From the NCBI GenBank assembly GCA_965226945.1, contig OZ245717.1:2108001-2172000 (forward strand): a stretch of 64,000 bases of DNA, given 5' to 3'. A program made the translations under genes and the position numbers. The notes beneath the pieces were generated by a model. The model ran no database searches and was not told the DNA's origin. It saw nothing but the letters and a program-made list of their open reading frames with translations. Positions 53,150 through 62,643 of this stretch are shown piece after piece (position 1 is the stretch's first letter; each line of letters opens with the position of its first letter). This stretch comes from SYLG01 sp965226945. Its GTDB lineage: Bacteria > Planctomycetota > Planctomycetia > Gemmatales > Gemmataceae.

Positions 53150-56100
53150 GTGAGCGATACCAGCCTCACCCCGAACTCCAGTGCCCTTCGTTTCGCTTTC
53201 CTTCAAGCGGGTGGCGAGCTGATTGAGACTATCCGTGCGTTCGACTGGTCGGCCACACCTCTGGGTCCGATTGAAGCCTGGTCGCCCGCGCTACGGATGG
53301 TCCTGAGCTTCATGCTCGCCAACCGCCAGCCCATGTTCCTGAGTTGGGGTCCGCAGCACATCGGCCTCTACAACGACACCTGCCGCTCATTGCTTGGTAG
53401 CAAGCATCCGAACGCCCTGGGGCAGCCGGCCACCGCTTGGTTTGGAGAAATCTGGAATCGGTCCAAACCGCAAATCGATACCTCCCTTCTTGGTGGTTCC
53501 GCGACCTACGACGAAGACCTCACGCTTGTCATTAACCGCAACGGTTTCAACGAAGAAACGCACTGGCAGGTCGCCTTCAATCCCGTCCCCGACGAAAGTG
53601 TGCCCGGCAGCATCGGCGGCGTGCTCGCCACGATGAACGACATGACGGCCAAGGTCCTCAGCGAACGGCGTTGGACGGTGCTGCGCGATCTGGGCAGGCA
53701 ATCCGAACGAGCGAAGTCGGCACATGAGGCCTGCTTCGCCGTTGCCAAGACCCTGGAAAACCACGCCAAGGACATCCCCTTTGCCCTGCTCTATCTCAGC
53801 GACGCCAGCGGCAAACAGGCTCGTTTGAGCGCCACCACGGCAATCGAAAAAGACCACGACATCGGCCCAGCCGTCATCGACCTGGTGTCAGGAGCGGAGC
53901 CCTGGCCGCTGGCCGAGGCCAGACGAACGCTGCAGCCGCTCATCGTCCGGGATCTGGCGAGTCGCTTCGCCAATGTGCCCGCCGGTCCCTGGTCCGACGC
54001 ACCCAACACTGCGGTGATCCTGCCCATTCTCGCCAGCAAGCCGCACGCACCGGCCGGGTTTCTGATCGCCGGGGTCAGCAGCCATTTAACGCTGGATGAT
54101 GCCTATTTGGGATTTCTCGACCTGGTCACGGCGCGAATCGGCTTCACCCTCGCCCACGCCTTCGCCCAAGCCAATGCTCGCGAAGAAGAGCGAAGTCGAG
54201 ACGAATCGCTGGCCGAACTTGGCCATGCAAACGTGGCCGCAGGCTCCCCTGGCAACCACGACGCGCACAGTCCAAATCCCCTCGTCCGAAGCACCCTCGA
54301 CGCGGTGATGCGCAACAGCGCCGAGAGTTCGCCGCGCGATCACAATCTCCCACCCACTCGCGACGCCCTCAATTTTGATTCCTCGCGAAACAGATTGGCA
54401 AAAAGCAGTTCCGACGCTCAGGTGCGCCAGAGCAAACCGCGCATCCTTGTGGTCGACGACAATGCCGAAATGAGGCAGTGTTTGCGCTCGTTGCTTTCTA
54501 ACACCTATGAAGTGGAAACGGTGGCCGACGGTCGTGCGGCGCTGGAGGCAATCAGCCAATCGCCGCCCGATCTCATCCTCACCGATGTCATGATGCCCCA
54601 TGTCGACGGATTCGGGCTGCTGGAACAACTGCGAGGCGATCTGCATACGGCGAGCATTCCGGTGATCATGGTGTCGGCCCGATCGGGCGAGGAGAATCGG
54701 GCCGAGGGGATGGAGGCCTGCGCGGACGACTACCTGGTCAAACCGTTCAGTGTGAGGGAACTTCTGGCGCGCGTCTCGGCCCATTTGCAGATCGCCAGAG
54801 TCCGCCAACAAACCACGGAGTCGTTACGCAAGCAGGAGGAAGAACTTCGTAAGGCCCAGCAAGTCGCTCATGTGGGCAGTTGGCACTGGGATGCCGCGAC
54901 CGACGTTTCGAGCGGCTCGGAGGAACTTTATCGCATTCATGGCCTCGATCCCAAGACGCAGAGTTTCCCCAAATTCAAGGATCAAGACGGTCTGTTTTAC
55001 GCGCACGAGGAATGGGCGCGACTCAATCGCGCCGTACAGAACACGCTAAGAACCGGCGTCGGCTACGAACTCGATCTGCAAGCCTTTCGAGGCGGCCAGC
55101 CGATCTGGATCACGACGCGCGGCGAAGTCGTACGCGATGGGCAGGGAAACATCGTCGGCCTCACCGGTACGGCTCAGGACATCACCGAACGCATGCTTGC
55201 CGAGATGGCGCTCAGGCAAAGCGAGGAACGGGTGCGCCTACTCTGGGAAGCGGCGGCGGTGTTATTGACCACCGACGATCCCGATACGATGTTGCGCCAG
55301 CTCTTTGCCAAAATCGGGCCACACCTCAAGCTCGACACCTACTTTAACTTCATGGTCAACGACGAGGGCAATGCCCTCAAGCTGGCTTCGTGCATCGGCA
55401 TCGACGACGAAACCGCGCGCGGCATCGAAAGGCTGGAATTCGGTCAGGCGGTTTGCGGTACCGTCGCCATGCTTCGTAAGGCGCTCACGGCCAGCTTCAT
55501 TCAAGAATCGGACGATTCCAAGGTGCAGCTAGTCAAGTCGTTCGGCATTCGTGCTTATGCCTGCAACCCGCTTTTGGCCGGCGATCAACTGCTTGGCACC
55601 TTGTCCTTTGCCAGCAGAACGAGAGACGAATTCAGCGCCGAGGAGCTCGACTTCCTGCAAACGATTTGCCAGTATGTCACCGCCGCCTATGAGCGGCTGC
55701 GCTTGATCGGCAAGCTGCGCGAAGCCGACCGGCGCAAGGACGAATTTCTGGCGAGCCTGGCGCATGAACTGCGCAACCCTCTGGCCCCCATTCGCAATGG
55801 CTTGCAGATTCTCCGCTTGGGCGGCAGCGGCGAGATCGCCGAAACTGCCCGCAAGATGATGGAGCGGCAACTGGCACAGATGGTGCGCCTCATCGATGAC
55901 TTGCTCGACTTGAGCCGCATCAGCCGGGGCAAGATCCAATTGCGCTCTGAACGCCTGGAGCTTGTGAAAGTGATCCAGCAGGCGGTCGAGACGAGCCGCC
56001 CGCTCATCGATCAGGCAGGCCACGAGTTGCTGATTGATGTGCCAATTGCTCCCATTTATGTGGATGGCGACCTCACCCGATTGGCCCAGGTTTTTTCCAA

Positions 56101-56830
56101 CCTGCTCAACAATGCCGCCAAGTACACCGAACAGGGGGGGCGGGTTCAGTTGATCGCGCAAAGACAGGGAACCGAGGTCACCGTATCGGTGAAGGACAAC
56201 GGACTGGGGATTCCGTTGAACATGCTGCCCAAGGTGTTCGACATGTTCACCCAGGTCGACCGCAACCTGGAGCGCTCGCAGGGGGGATTGGGCATCGGGT
56301 TATCGATCGTCAGAAGCCTGGTCGAAATGCACGGTGGCAGCATCAAGGCCAAGAGCGACGGTCATGGGATGGGTAGCGAGTTCATCGTCCGCTTGCCGGT
56401 CGCATTGTCCGTGGCGGAAATGCACGAAATCGATGAGAAAGCGAATCGCCATTCGAGTCTAAGGCGCATCCTGGTGGCGGACGATAATCGCGATGCGGCC
56501 ACAAGCCTGGCCATCATGCTGGAACTCATGGGCAATGAAGTCAAGACCGCCCATGATGGGCTGGAAGCGCTGGATGTGGCACTCCTTTTTCGGCCCGAAC
56601 TGATTTTCCTCGACATCGGCATGCCGCGGCTGAATGGCCATGAGACCGCCAAGCGCATTCGCGAGCAACCGTGGGGCAAGAGCATCACGCTGGTCGCGCT
56701 CACGGGTTGGGGACAAGAGGAAGACCGCCGCAAATCCGAAGAGGCCGGATTCAATTTCCACATTGTCAAACCGATCGAACCCGCGGCACTGGAGAAACTC
56801 CTCAGCAGCCTGGCGGTCAAGCCGGCTTGA
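53150..56830 (+). CDS. Large PAS/GAF hybrid histidine kinase with two receivers, first kinase core missing
   Basis: The 1226-residue soluble protein starts with a GTG (53150). Domains by eye: PAS-like sensor (about 28-170), GAF (185-345), a low-complexity linker (345-428), receiver with Asp479 in DLILTDVMMPHVDG, PAS (575-685), GAF (705-860), HisKA with His872 in SLAHELRNPLAPIRNGLQIL, HATPase_c with NLLNNAAKYTE, and a terminal receiver with Asp1155 in LIFLDIGMPRLNG. In related proteins I know, a full HisKA-HATPase pair lies between the first GAF and the first receiver; here that spot holds only a polar Ser/Asn-rich linker, with a short stretch RSRDESLAELGHA that resembles the start of such a HisKA. 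Ligands and partners unknown. Confidence 0.85.
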   Translation: MSDTSLTPNSSALRFAFLQAGGELIETIRAFDWSATPLGPIEAWSPALRMVLSFMLANRQPMFLSWGPQHIGLYNDTCRSLLGSKHPNALGQPATAWFGEIWNRSKPQIDTSLLGGSATYDEDLTLVINRNGFNEETHWQVAFNPVPDESVPGSIGGVLATMNDMTAKVLSERRWTVLRDLGRQSERAKSAHEACFAVAKTLENHAKDIPFALLYLSDASGKQARLSATTAIEKDHDIGPAVIDLVSGAEPWPLAEARRTLQPLIVRDLASRFANVPAGPWSDAPNTAVILPILASKPHAPAGFLIAGVSSHLTLDDAYLGFLDLVTARIGFTLAHAFAQANAREEERSRDESLAELGHANVAAGSPGNHDAHSPNPLVRSTLDAVMRNSAESSPRDHNLPPTRDALNFDSSRNRLAKSSSDAQVRQSKPRILVVDDNAEMRQCLRSLLSNTYEVETVADGRAALEAISQSPPDLILTDVMMPHVDGFGLLEQLRGDLHTASIPVIMVSARSGEENRAEGMEACADDYLVKPFSVRELLARVSAHLQIARVRQQTTESLRKQEEELRKAQQVAHVGSWHWDAATDVSSGSEELYRIHGLDPKTQSFPKFKDQDGLFYAHEEWARLNRAVQNTLRTGVGYELDLQAFRGGQPIWITTRGEVVRDGQGNIVGLTGTAQDITERMLAEMALRQSEERVRLLWEAAAVLLTTDDPDTMLRQLFAKIGPHLKLDTYFNFMVNDEGNALKLASCIGIDDETARGIERLEFGQAVCGTVAMLRKALTASFIQESDDSKVQLVKSFGIRAYACNPLLAGDQLLGTLSFASRTRDEFSAEELDFLQTICQYVTAAYERLRLIGKLREADRRKDEFLASLAHELRNPLAPIRNGLQILRLGGSGEIAETARKMMERQLAQMVRLIDDLLDLSRISRGKIQLRSERLELVKVIQQAVETSRPLIDQAGHELLIDVPIAPIYVDGDLTRLAQVFSNLLNNAAKYTEQGGRVQLIAQRQGTEVTVSVKDNGLGIPLNMLPKVFDMFTQVDRNLERSQGGLGIGLSIVRSLVEMHGGSIKAKSDGHGMGSEFIVRLPVALSVAEMHEIDEKANRHSSLRRILVADDNRDAATSLAIMLELMGNEVKTAHDGLEALDVALLFRPELIFLDIGMPRLNGHETAKRIREQPWGKSITLVALTGWGQEEDRRKSEEAGFNFHIVKPIEPAALEKLLSSLAVKPA

Positions 56831-57020
56831 ATTCGCTCTTCACGTCGACGTGTCGCTTACGATACAGGTCCATCGCCGCCGATTGGGCCGCACCTTGCCA
56901 ATTGGCTTAACGAGCTTCTCCCACAATCCCATTGAGGCGAGCGATCGCTTCGGCGGGGCACCTTCAAGGTTGCGGCCTGAAGGTTTTCGCGCAGATGGGC
57001 GACCGAAGAGGTGAACGAAA

Positions 57021-57046
57021 GCGGCAGCCAAGTGACTGGCTGCCGC
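57021..57046. terminator. Bidirectional hairpin between convergent genes
   Basis: A perfect 10-bp GC-rich stem (GCGGCAGCCA, arms 57021-57030 and 57037-57046, loop of 6) lies between the kinase gene and the convergent SGNH gene. It is followed by TTGTTCT on the plus strand and preceded by AAAG, so it could end both transcripts. Confidence 0.7.
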
Positions 57047-57116
57047 CTTGTTCTAAATGGGAATCACCTGACCATCCTTGGCTGATTCCCTGACTCCCTT
57101 GGATTGAGGCAAACCC

Positions 57117-57971
57117 CTACTTCAACAGCTTTTCGATATCCCCCTGAATCGCTTTTCCCCAGGCCTCATAGCCCTTTTTGCTCAGATGCAGGTAGTCGGG
57201 CATGACTTCATAGGCCAGACCGCCGTTTTCGTCGAGGAATTCCTTGCCGATGTCCTTGTAGAAGACCGTCTTGCCGTCATCGAGCTTGCTGATGATCGCG
57301 TTGATTTCACCGATTTTTTTGTTCAATTTCGCCGCGGGAATCGTCCCCTTGTTCGCCTCCATGGCTTTGACCAGATTTCTCAGCTTTTGGATATCTGGTT
57401 TCTCTTGTTTCAATTCCTCGTTAATCGGCTTGACGCCTTCGGCGATTTGCTCCACGCTTCGCAGGCCATCAATATTGCCATTGCCGCGCGGAAAAACCCC
57501 GAGCACGAGAATCTTGATGTCGGGCTTCTGCTTTTTCAGTTCTTCGACAATCGCCTTGATGCCGCCGGCGATCTGTTCGGCCGAGTGGCCCCCGGTGTTG
57601 TTGGTGCCGATCATAATGACCGCAGCCTTGGGCTTAAGGTTTTCCAGCTCCTTACCGTCGGTGATGCGCCAGAGGACGTGCCCCGTCTGATCGCCGCCGA
57701 TGCCGAGATTGACTGGCTTGAAGGCGCCGAAGTAATTCGACCAGATCGCCTTTTGACCTTCCCAGCCATGGGTGATCGAGTCGCCAAGGAAGATGACATC
57801 GCCTGCGCCCTGGCTCTGCTCGATCCGCTTGAGGAACTCCTGATGGCGCGGAATATCGCGATTGAGTTTCTTGACGGCGGGATTTTCCGACGTGCTCTGC
57901 GCTTGCGCGGGCATGGTGGAAAACGAAAGCCCTGCCACCAGCACGCAGCTGGCGCTAATCAAACGGTACAT
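57117..57971 (-). CDS. Exported SGNH/GDSL esterase with an internal duplication
   Basis: The 284-residue protein has a signal peptide (MYRLISASCVLVAGLSF to about AQAQ) and SGNH motifs: GDVIFLGDSITHGW with Ser65, GIGGDQTGHVLW, IMIGTNNTGG, and MPDYLHLSKKGY carrying the Asp and His. It resembles platelet-activating-factor-acetylhydrolase-like GDSL enzymes. Residues 131-153 (AEQIAGGIKAIVEELKKQKPDIK) recur at 173-195 (VEQIAEGVKPINEELKQEKPDIQ), so about 42 residues are inserted relative to family members. AGGAG lies upstream of the start chosen at 57971; earlier in-frame ATGs have no support. Confidence 0.85.
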   Translation of the reverse strand: MYRLISASCVLVAGLSFSTMPAQAQSTSENPAVKKLNRDIPRHQEFLKRIEQSQGAGDVIFLGDSITHGWEGQKAIWSNYFGAFKPVNLGIGGDQTGHVLWRITDGKELENLKPKAAVIMIGTNNTGGHSAEQIAGGIKAIVEELKKQKPDIKILVLGVFPRGNGNIDGLRSVEQIAEGVKPINEELKQEKPDIQKLRNLVKAMEANKGTIPAAKLNKKIGEINAIISKLDDGKTVFYKDIGKEFLDENGGLAYEVMPDYLHLSKKGYEAWGKAIQGDIEKLLK

Positions 57972-58165
57972 GATGCTCCACTCCTGGGTTTTGGCGTCTC
58001 GCAACGAGCGCTTTGCGCATTCTATCGAAGGCCCAGGCTGGCTTTCGGAAATCGATTTCCGTCGCCAAAATTCGACGCGGTCGTCATGGAGCATACAACG
58101 GCGGCATGGCGAAACCCCGTCGCCAACCCTCCCAACCACGACCGTTTCGATGCCAGGAGAACGCA

Positions 58166-59908
58166 ATGACACCCTTTGCAGGCTTGGTCCATGCCGCGAC
58201 CTGGGGAGCCGCGCTAATCGTGGGCGCGCCTCCTCTTTTCGATGGAGAGAAAACAACCTGGCACGGTTTCGACCGCTACGACTTCCTCATGGACGAAACC
58301 ACCTTCGCGATCCAACCGCACAAGGCCGCCGCCGATGAGGGGAACGCCGTCCGCCATCAGGTGAAGGGGCAACTGCGCTGTGTACTGGTCGCACCGAAAC
58401 AGGCCGCCGAAGGCAATCCCTGGTCGTGGCAGGGATATTACTTCGATCATGCCCCCCAGGCGGAAATCGAACTCTTGAAGCGAGGCTTTCACATCGGATT
58501 CGTCTACAGCGATGCCGGCAAACCTTGGGACGCCTGGTACCAGTTCCTTACCGAGAAGAAGGGGCTATCGAAGAAGCCCTCGTTCGTCGGCATGAGTCGC
58601 GGCGGCCGCAACGCCTACACCTGGGCCACCCTCAACCCCGACAAGGTGTCGAGTATCTATGTCGACAATCCCGCCGTTAGCCCCGAAGCGATCGGCCGGC
58701 TCGGCGATCTGGCCAAAGCCGATGTGCCGATCCTGCAAGTGTGCGGTACGCTCGACCCCATCCTGGGCAACCACACCCTGGTCGTGGAGGGCATCTACCA
58801 GCAATTGGGCGGGCGCATCTCGATGATGATCAAGGATGGCGCGGCTCATCATCCGCACAGCTTGCGCGACCCGAAGCCGATTGCCGATTTCGTCGAGTCA
58901 AGCCTCAAGCCAGTGGTCGCCAAACCGCCAGCGTTCATCGGCAAGCCGGTCACCAAGACTTCGTTCTACGGCACCGAAAATGTCTACCGTGAAATTCCCA
59001 GTGAAAAGCTGTTTGCCGCCTGCCGCGGTCCCTGGTTTGCCCCCAGCTACGACCGCTATGAGTTTCGTATCGAGGGAATCCGCATGCCCTCCTGGGTGAT
59101 CGTGCCGAAGACTGCGGCACCTGGCAACCCCTGGGTGCTGCGCGCCGACTTCGTCACGCGTGACGCGGCGGTCGATCTCGCGCTGCTTGAGAAGGGGTTT
59201 CACATCGTCACCGGCCCGGTGCCCACCGACACCGATGGACCGGTCCTTGAGCAATGGAATCTTCTCTACAAGGTTCTAACCGAGGCCGGCCTGTCCAAGA
59301 CACCGGTACTCGAAGGAGCCGGCGGCGGCGCGGGTGAGGCCTACGCTTGGGCGATCGCCAACCCCGACCGCGTGTCTTGTATTTATGCCGAAAACCCGGT
59401 CATGAAAAGCTTCATGGCGAAGGTTCCGCCGCTTGAGCAGCTTGCGCCCCTGGCGAAGGCGAATGTGCCGGTATTCCATGTTTGCGGCAGCCGCGATCCG
59501 TGGCTGGAGAGCCAGACGCGCGTGCTCGAAAGGAGATATAAGGAACTAGGCGGCATGGTGACGGTGATCGTTGACGAGGGTAAGGGCCATTACCCAACCG
59601 CGCCGCGCGAGATCAAGCCGGTCATCGATTTCCTTCTGAGCTGTCAGCCGGCAGCCAAGCAGGCCGCGACTCCCGGGGCACCAGACCAAAAGGCGGACAC
59701 TCCATGCAGCCAGGCTTACAAGTTCGACAAGACGACCTCGAGCGAGGCGCTTGCTCGCTACCTCGCTCGAGCCATCTCAGTCGAGGGGATCCTCAACGGC
59801 CGCATGTTGAAGGAGACCGCGGCGCCAAGTTCATTGGCCGCGCTCTTTGTCTCGCGTGGGACTGGGTACCCAGCAATGATCTTCGTCGATGGAAGGAACG
59901 GTCCATAA
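58166..59908 (+). CDS. Tandem alpha/beta-hydrolase protein, second domain inactive
   Basis: The 580-residue protein is two related hydrolase units. Unit 1 (about 30-250) has VGMSRGGRNAYTW with Ser144, CGTLDP, and AAHHPHS with the His. Unit 2 (about 265-545) has the same order (LEGAGGGAGEAYAW, CGSRDP, KGHYPTA), but Gly386 replaces the nucleophile Ser, so it cannot act as a serine hydrolase. An N-terminal hydrophobic leader (about residues 1-21) suggests export. Unit 2 may be a ligand-binding or structural copy. The ATG at 58166 follows AGGAGA. It is upstream of another esterase gene, 75 bp apart. Confidence 0.8.
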   Translation: MTPFAGLVHAATWGAALIVGAPPLFDGEKTTWHGFDRYDFLMDETTFAIQPHKAAADEGNAVRHQVKGQLRCVLVAPKQAAEGNPWSWQGYYFDHAPQAEIELLKRGFHIGFVYSDAGKPWDAWYQFLTEKKGLSKKPSFVGMSRGGRNAYTWATLNPDKVSSIYVDNPAVSPEAIGRLGDLAKADVPILQVCGTLDPILGNHTLVVEGIYQQLGGRISMMIKDGAAHHPHSLRDPKPIADFVESSLKPVVAKPPAFIGKPVTKTSFYGTENVYREIPSEKLFAACRGPWFAPSYDRYEFRIEGIRMPSWVIVPKTAAPGNPWVLRADFVTRDAAVDLALLEKGFHIVTGPVPTDTDGPVLEQWNLLYKVLTEAGLSKTPVLEGAGGGAGEAYAWAIANPDRVSCIYAENPVMKSFMAKVPPLEQLAPLAKANVPVFHVCGSRDPWLESQTRVLERRYKELGGMVTVIVDEGKGHYPTAPREIKPVIDFLLSCQPAAKQAATPGAPDQKADTPCSQAYKFDKTTSSEALARYLARAISVEGILNGRMLKETAAPSSLAALFVSRGTGYPAMIFVDGRNGP

Positions 59909-59983
59909 ACCAGACGGCAGGCCCACCCACTACGCGACCAGATTCCATCCCGATTCCTTCCTCAAGTTCAGCGAGAACCTCTC

Positions 59984-61105
59984 ATGTCCCTGCCATGGGC
60001 AACCTCTTTCAAACGATACGCCCTGTTCTTTTCCTTGGGCCTGCTGCAACTTGCGGCCACCTCCGCTTCGGCCCAGCCGCCCGTGCGCAAATTCGATGCT
60101 CCGGGCGCCCCACCCTTCAAAGTGTTGAAGACCGGCGAGAATCCACCGCTTGATGCCAACGACAACTTTGTCATTGGCCCCGACTACAAAACGGCGCCTG
60201 AGCGCAAATCTGTCGACGGGGTGCCGCCGGGCAAAGTAAAGCAATTCGTCATCGATTCGAAAGAAACCAAACTCTTCAATCCAGGCATTGCGCGCAAGGT
60301 GTTTGGCAAAGTCGATCCCAATAACCCCAAGACGTTGATCGTGGAAACCCACACGATCGATTACAAGCGTCCCATCACCGTCTATGTTCCCGCCCAATAT
60401 GTACCGGGCAGCGAAGCCCCGTTCATGGTCTGCCACGACGGGCCTGGGGGCAAACCGAACATGGAGTTTGCGCGCATCTTCGACAACCTGATCGCGCAAA
60501 AACGCATCCCACCGATCGTGGTCATTCAGATCGCCAACGGCGGCGGCGATGCCCAGGGCCACGAGCGCGGCAAGGAATATGACACCATGTCCGCCGCTTT
60601 CGCCGACTACATCGAAGCCGAAGTGCTGCCACGCGTTGAGAAGAACTGCGAGGTGAAACTGACGAAGGACCCCGATGGCCGGGCCACCATGGGTAATAGC
60701 TCGGGCGGTTCCGCGGCGCTCATCATGGCCTGGTACCGGCCCAATCTTTACCATCGCGTGCTGACCACTTCCGGTACCTTCGTCAATCAGCAATGGCCTT
60801 TCGACCCTGAAACTCCGGGCGGCGCCTGGGATTTTCACGACAAGCTCATCCCTAACAGCCCCAAGAAACCCTTGCGGATTTTCCTTTCCGTGGGGGACCG
60901 CGATCTGTTAAACCCCAATGTCATGCGTGATAACATGCACGACTGGGTCGAAGCCAATCACCGCATGGCCAAGGTGCTGAAAGAGAAGGGCTACGACTAT
61001 CAGTACCTCTTCTGCCGCAACTCGGGTCACAGCGTGGGCAACGCCCAGGCGCAATTCCTGCCCCACGCCATCGAATGGGTGTGGAAGGGGTACACCGCCA
61101 AGTGA
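59984..61105 (+). CDS. Exported esterase (Fes/putative esterase family)
   Basis: The 373-residue protein has a signal peptide (about 1-31, cut near ASAQP) followed by an esterase domain with HTIDYKRPITVYVPAQY, FMVCHDGPGGK, MGNSSGGSAALIMAW with the nucleophile Ser, SVGDRDLL and CRNSGHSVG with the Asp and His. It belongs to the esterase-D/enterochelin-esterase-like group that secreted enzymes of planctomycetes often show. Substrate unknown. Its stop codon is the start of a long hairpin. Confidence 0.82.
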   Translation: MSLPWATSFKRYALFFSLGLLQLAATSASAQPPVRKFDAPGAPPFKVLKTGENPPLDANDNFVIGPDYKTAPERKSVDGVPPGKVKQFVIDSKETKLFNPGIARKVFGKVDPNNPKTLIVETHTIDYKRPITVYVPAQYVPGSEAPFMVCHDGPGGKPNMEFARIFDNLIAQKRIPPIVVIQIANGGGDAQGHERGKEYDTMSAAFADYIEAEVLPRVEKNCEVKLTKDPDGRATMGNSSGGSAALIMAWYRPNLYHRVLTTSGTFVNQQWPFDPETPGGAWDFHDKLIPNSPKKPLRIFLSVGDRDLLNPNVMRDNMHDWVEANHRMAKVLKEKGYDYQYLFCRNSGHSVGNAQAQFLPHAIEWVWKGYTAK

Positions 61106-61153
61106 ATGGGAAACAGAAGATCTCCCAAGGCGGAGATCTTCTGTTTCCCATTC
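61104..61153 (+). terminator. 22-bp perfect hairpin starting at the esterase stop codon
   Basis: Arms 61104-61125 and 61132-61153 are perfect complements over 22 bp with a 6-base loop (CAAGGC). The left arm begins inside the TGA at 61103-61105. Bases after the right arm (AGAATTCGTG) are not T-rich, so a rho-independent terminator is not certain. It lies between two rightward genes. Confidence 0.8.
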
Positions 61154-61191
61154 AGAATTCGTGCAACCATTCCGAGTATCGCAGGTGCGAT

Positions 61192-62319
61192 ATGCAGCTT
61201 TCTACGATTCTGACTGGGATTGTTTTGTTTGCGTTCGCTGTCCCATGCAGTGGGCAGTCACCCGTCAAAAGAGAGGAAAGACCGCTGCGCGTCGCCGTGG
61301 TCGGCTGCGTGCACGGACATGTCTCGGGGTTCTTCCAGGCCAATCGTAAGCGGGCCGATCTGGAAATTGTCGGCGTCGCCGAACCGGATCAGGAACTGCT
61401 CGCCCGCATCGCCAAGCAGTACAACCTCGGCAAGGAGCTGCTCTTTGCCGACACCGAAGAGATGCTCACGAAAACCAAACCGCAAGCAGTGCTCGCCTAC
61501 ACCAACACCTACGATCACCGCAAGGTTGTGGAGCTTTGCGCGAAGCACGGCATTCATGTCATGATGGAAAAGCCGCTCGCGGTCAGTATGGAAGACGGCC
61601 TCGCCATGGAAAAAGCGGCCACCCTTGGCAAAATCCATGTCCTTGTGAACTACGAGACCACCTGGTACCCAAGCAATCGAGCGGCCTACGACTTCGTGCA
61701 AGACAACGCTCTGGGCGGAATTCGCAAGATCGTGGTGCATGACGGCCATCGCGGCCCCAAGGAGATCGGCTGCGGCCCCGAGTTCCTCGGTTGGCTGACC
61801 GATCCCAAGCTCAACGGCGCCGGCGCTCTATTTGATTTTGGCTGCTATGGCGCCGATCTCGCCACCTGGCTAATGGAAGGCAAACGGCCCAGTTCCGTGA
61901 CCGCGCTTACCCAACAGATCAAGCCGCATATCTATCCCCAAGTCGATGACGAGGCGACCATTCTGCTCGCCTATCCGAAAGCGCAAGTGATCATCCAGGC
62001 TTCGTGGAACTGGCCGTTTGACCGCAAAGATATGGAAGTTTACGGCGAAACCGGCTCGGTGTTCACCATACGCCAGAGCGAAGTACGCATTCGCCGTGGA
62101 CGCAAACCAGAAGAACTGATCAAAGCGAAACCGCTGGCGGCGCCGCACGACGATTTCGTGAACTATTTGCGAGCTGTCATCAAGGGAGAAGTCAAACCCG
62201 AAGGCCTCTCGTCGCTTTCCACGAACCTCACCGTCACCGAAATCCTCGACGCCGCCCGGCGTTCCGCCGCTACGGGCAAAACGGTCGAACTGCCCCTTGA
62301 CCCGGCGGCGAGAAAATAA
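61192..62319 (+). CDS. Exported Gfo/Idh/MocA oxidoreductase
   Basis: The about 375-residue protein has a signal peptide (MQLSTILTGIVLFAFAVPCSG) before an NAD(P)-binding start VAVVGCVHGHVSGFF and a GFO_IDH_MocA C-terminal region with MMEKPLAVSMEDG (EKP motif), VNYETTWYPSN and FGCYGADLATW. The usual Gly-x-Gly-x-x-Gly is replaced by GCVHGHVSG. The family includes inositol dehydrogenases and many planctomycete proteins of unknown sugar substrate, often with Tat or Sec leaders. ATG 61192 has AGGTG upstream; a frame to 61075 exists. Confidence 0.85.
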   Translation: MQLSTILTGIVLFAFAVPCSGQSPVKREERPLRVAVVGCVHGHVSGFFQANRKRADLEIVGVAEPDQELLARIAKQYNLGKELLFADTEEMLTKTKPQAVLAYTNTYDHRKVVELCAKHGIHVMMEKPLAVSMEDGLAMEKAATLGKIHVLVNYETTWYPSNRAAYDFVQDNALGGIRKIVVHDGHRGPKEIGCGPEFLGWLTDPKLNGAGALFDFGCYGADLATWLMEGKRPSSVTALTQQIKPHIYPQVDDEATILLAYPKAQVIIQASWNWPFDRKDMEVYGETGSVFTIRQSEVRIRRGRKPEELIKAKPLAAPHDDFVNYLRAVIKGEVKPEGLSSLSTNLTVTEILDAARRSAATGKTVELPLDPAARK

Positions 62320-62643
62320 GGATTCGATTCCCATTGCTTGAGACTTCATAGCTTAATAGGGTCAACCGACTCCATGAGCGCATCGTGAGCCAGCAAGTCA
62401 GCACCAACCCGATTTCAGAACACGCGCTGTTTCTGAAGCTCTTCGTCACCAATGCCGGCGGCTGGTGACGAAGCGTTCCTTTCGTATTTTTTCCCCCTTT
62501 CATTTCTTAACATTTTTTCCGCGCGGGCTGCCATGCGGTTCCCGTGACGCAAAGCGATCGCCTTCGGTGCCTTTGGAACCGAAGCGTCGAACGCGCCGGC
62601 GCATAAGCCCGCTTCCGAGAATTCATTGATGGAGGTCGGTTCG
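62320..62643. other. Intergenic, no gene recognised
   Basis: 324 bp between two rightward genes. A T- and C-rich run near 62485-62515 is notable; no gene-like frame with motif was found. It should hold the antiporter promoter. Confidence 0.35.

Noticed and set aside
57186..58169. 327-codon plus-strand frame opposite the SGNH gene
   Set aside because: Antisense to a gene with GDSITHGW and a good ribosome-binding site; no motif in the shadow.
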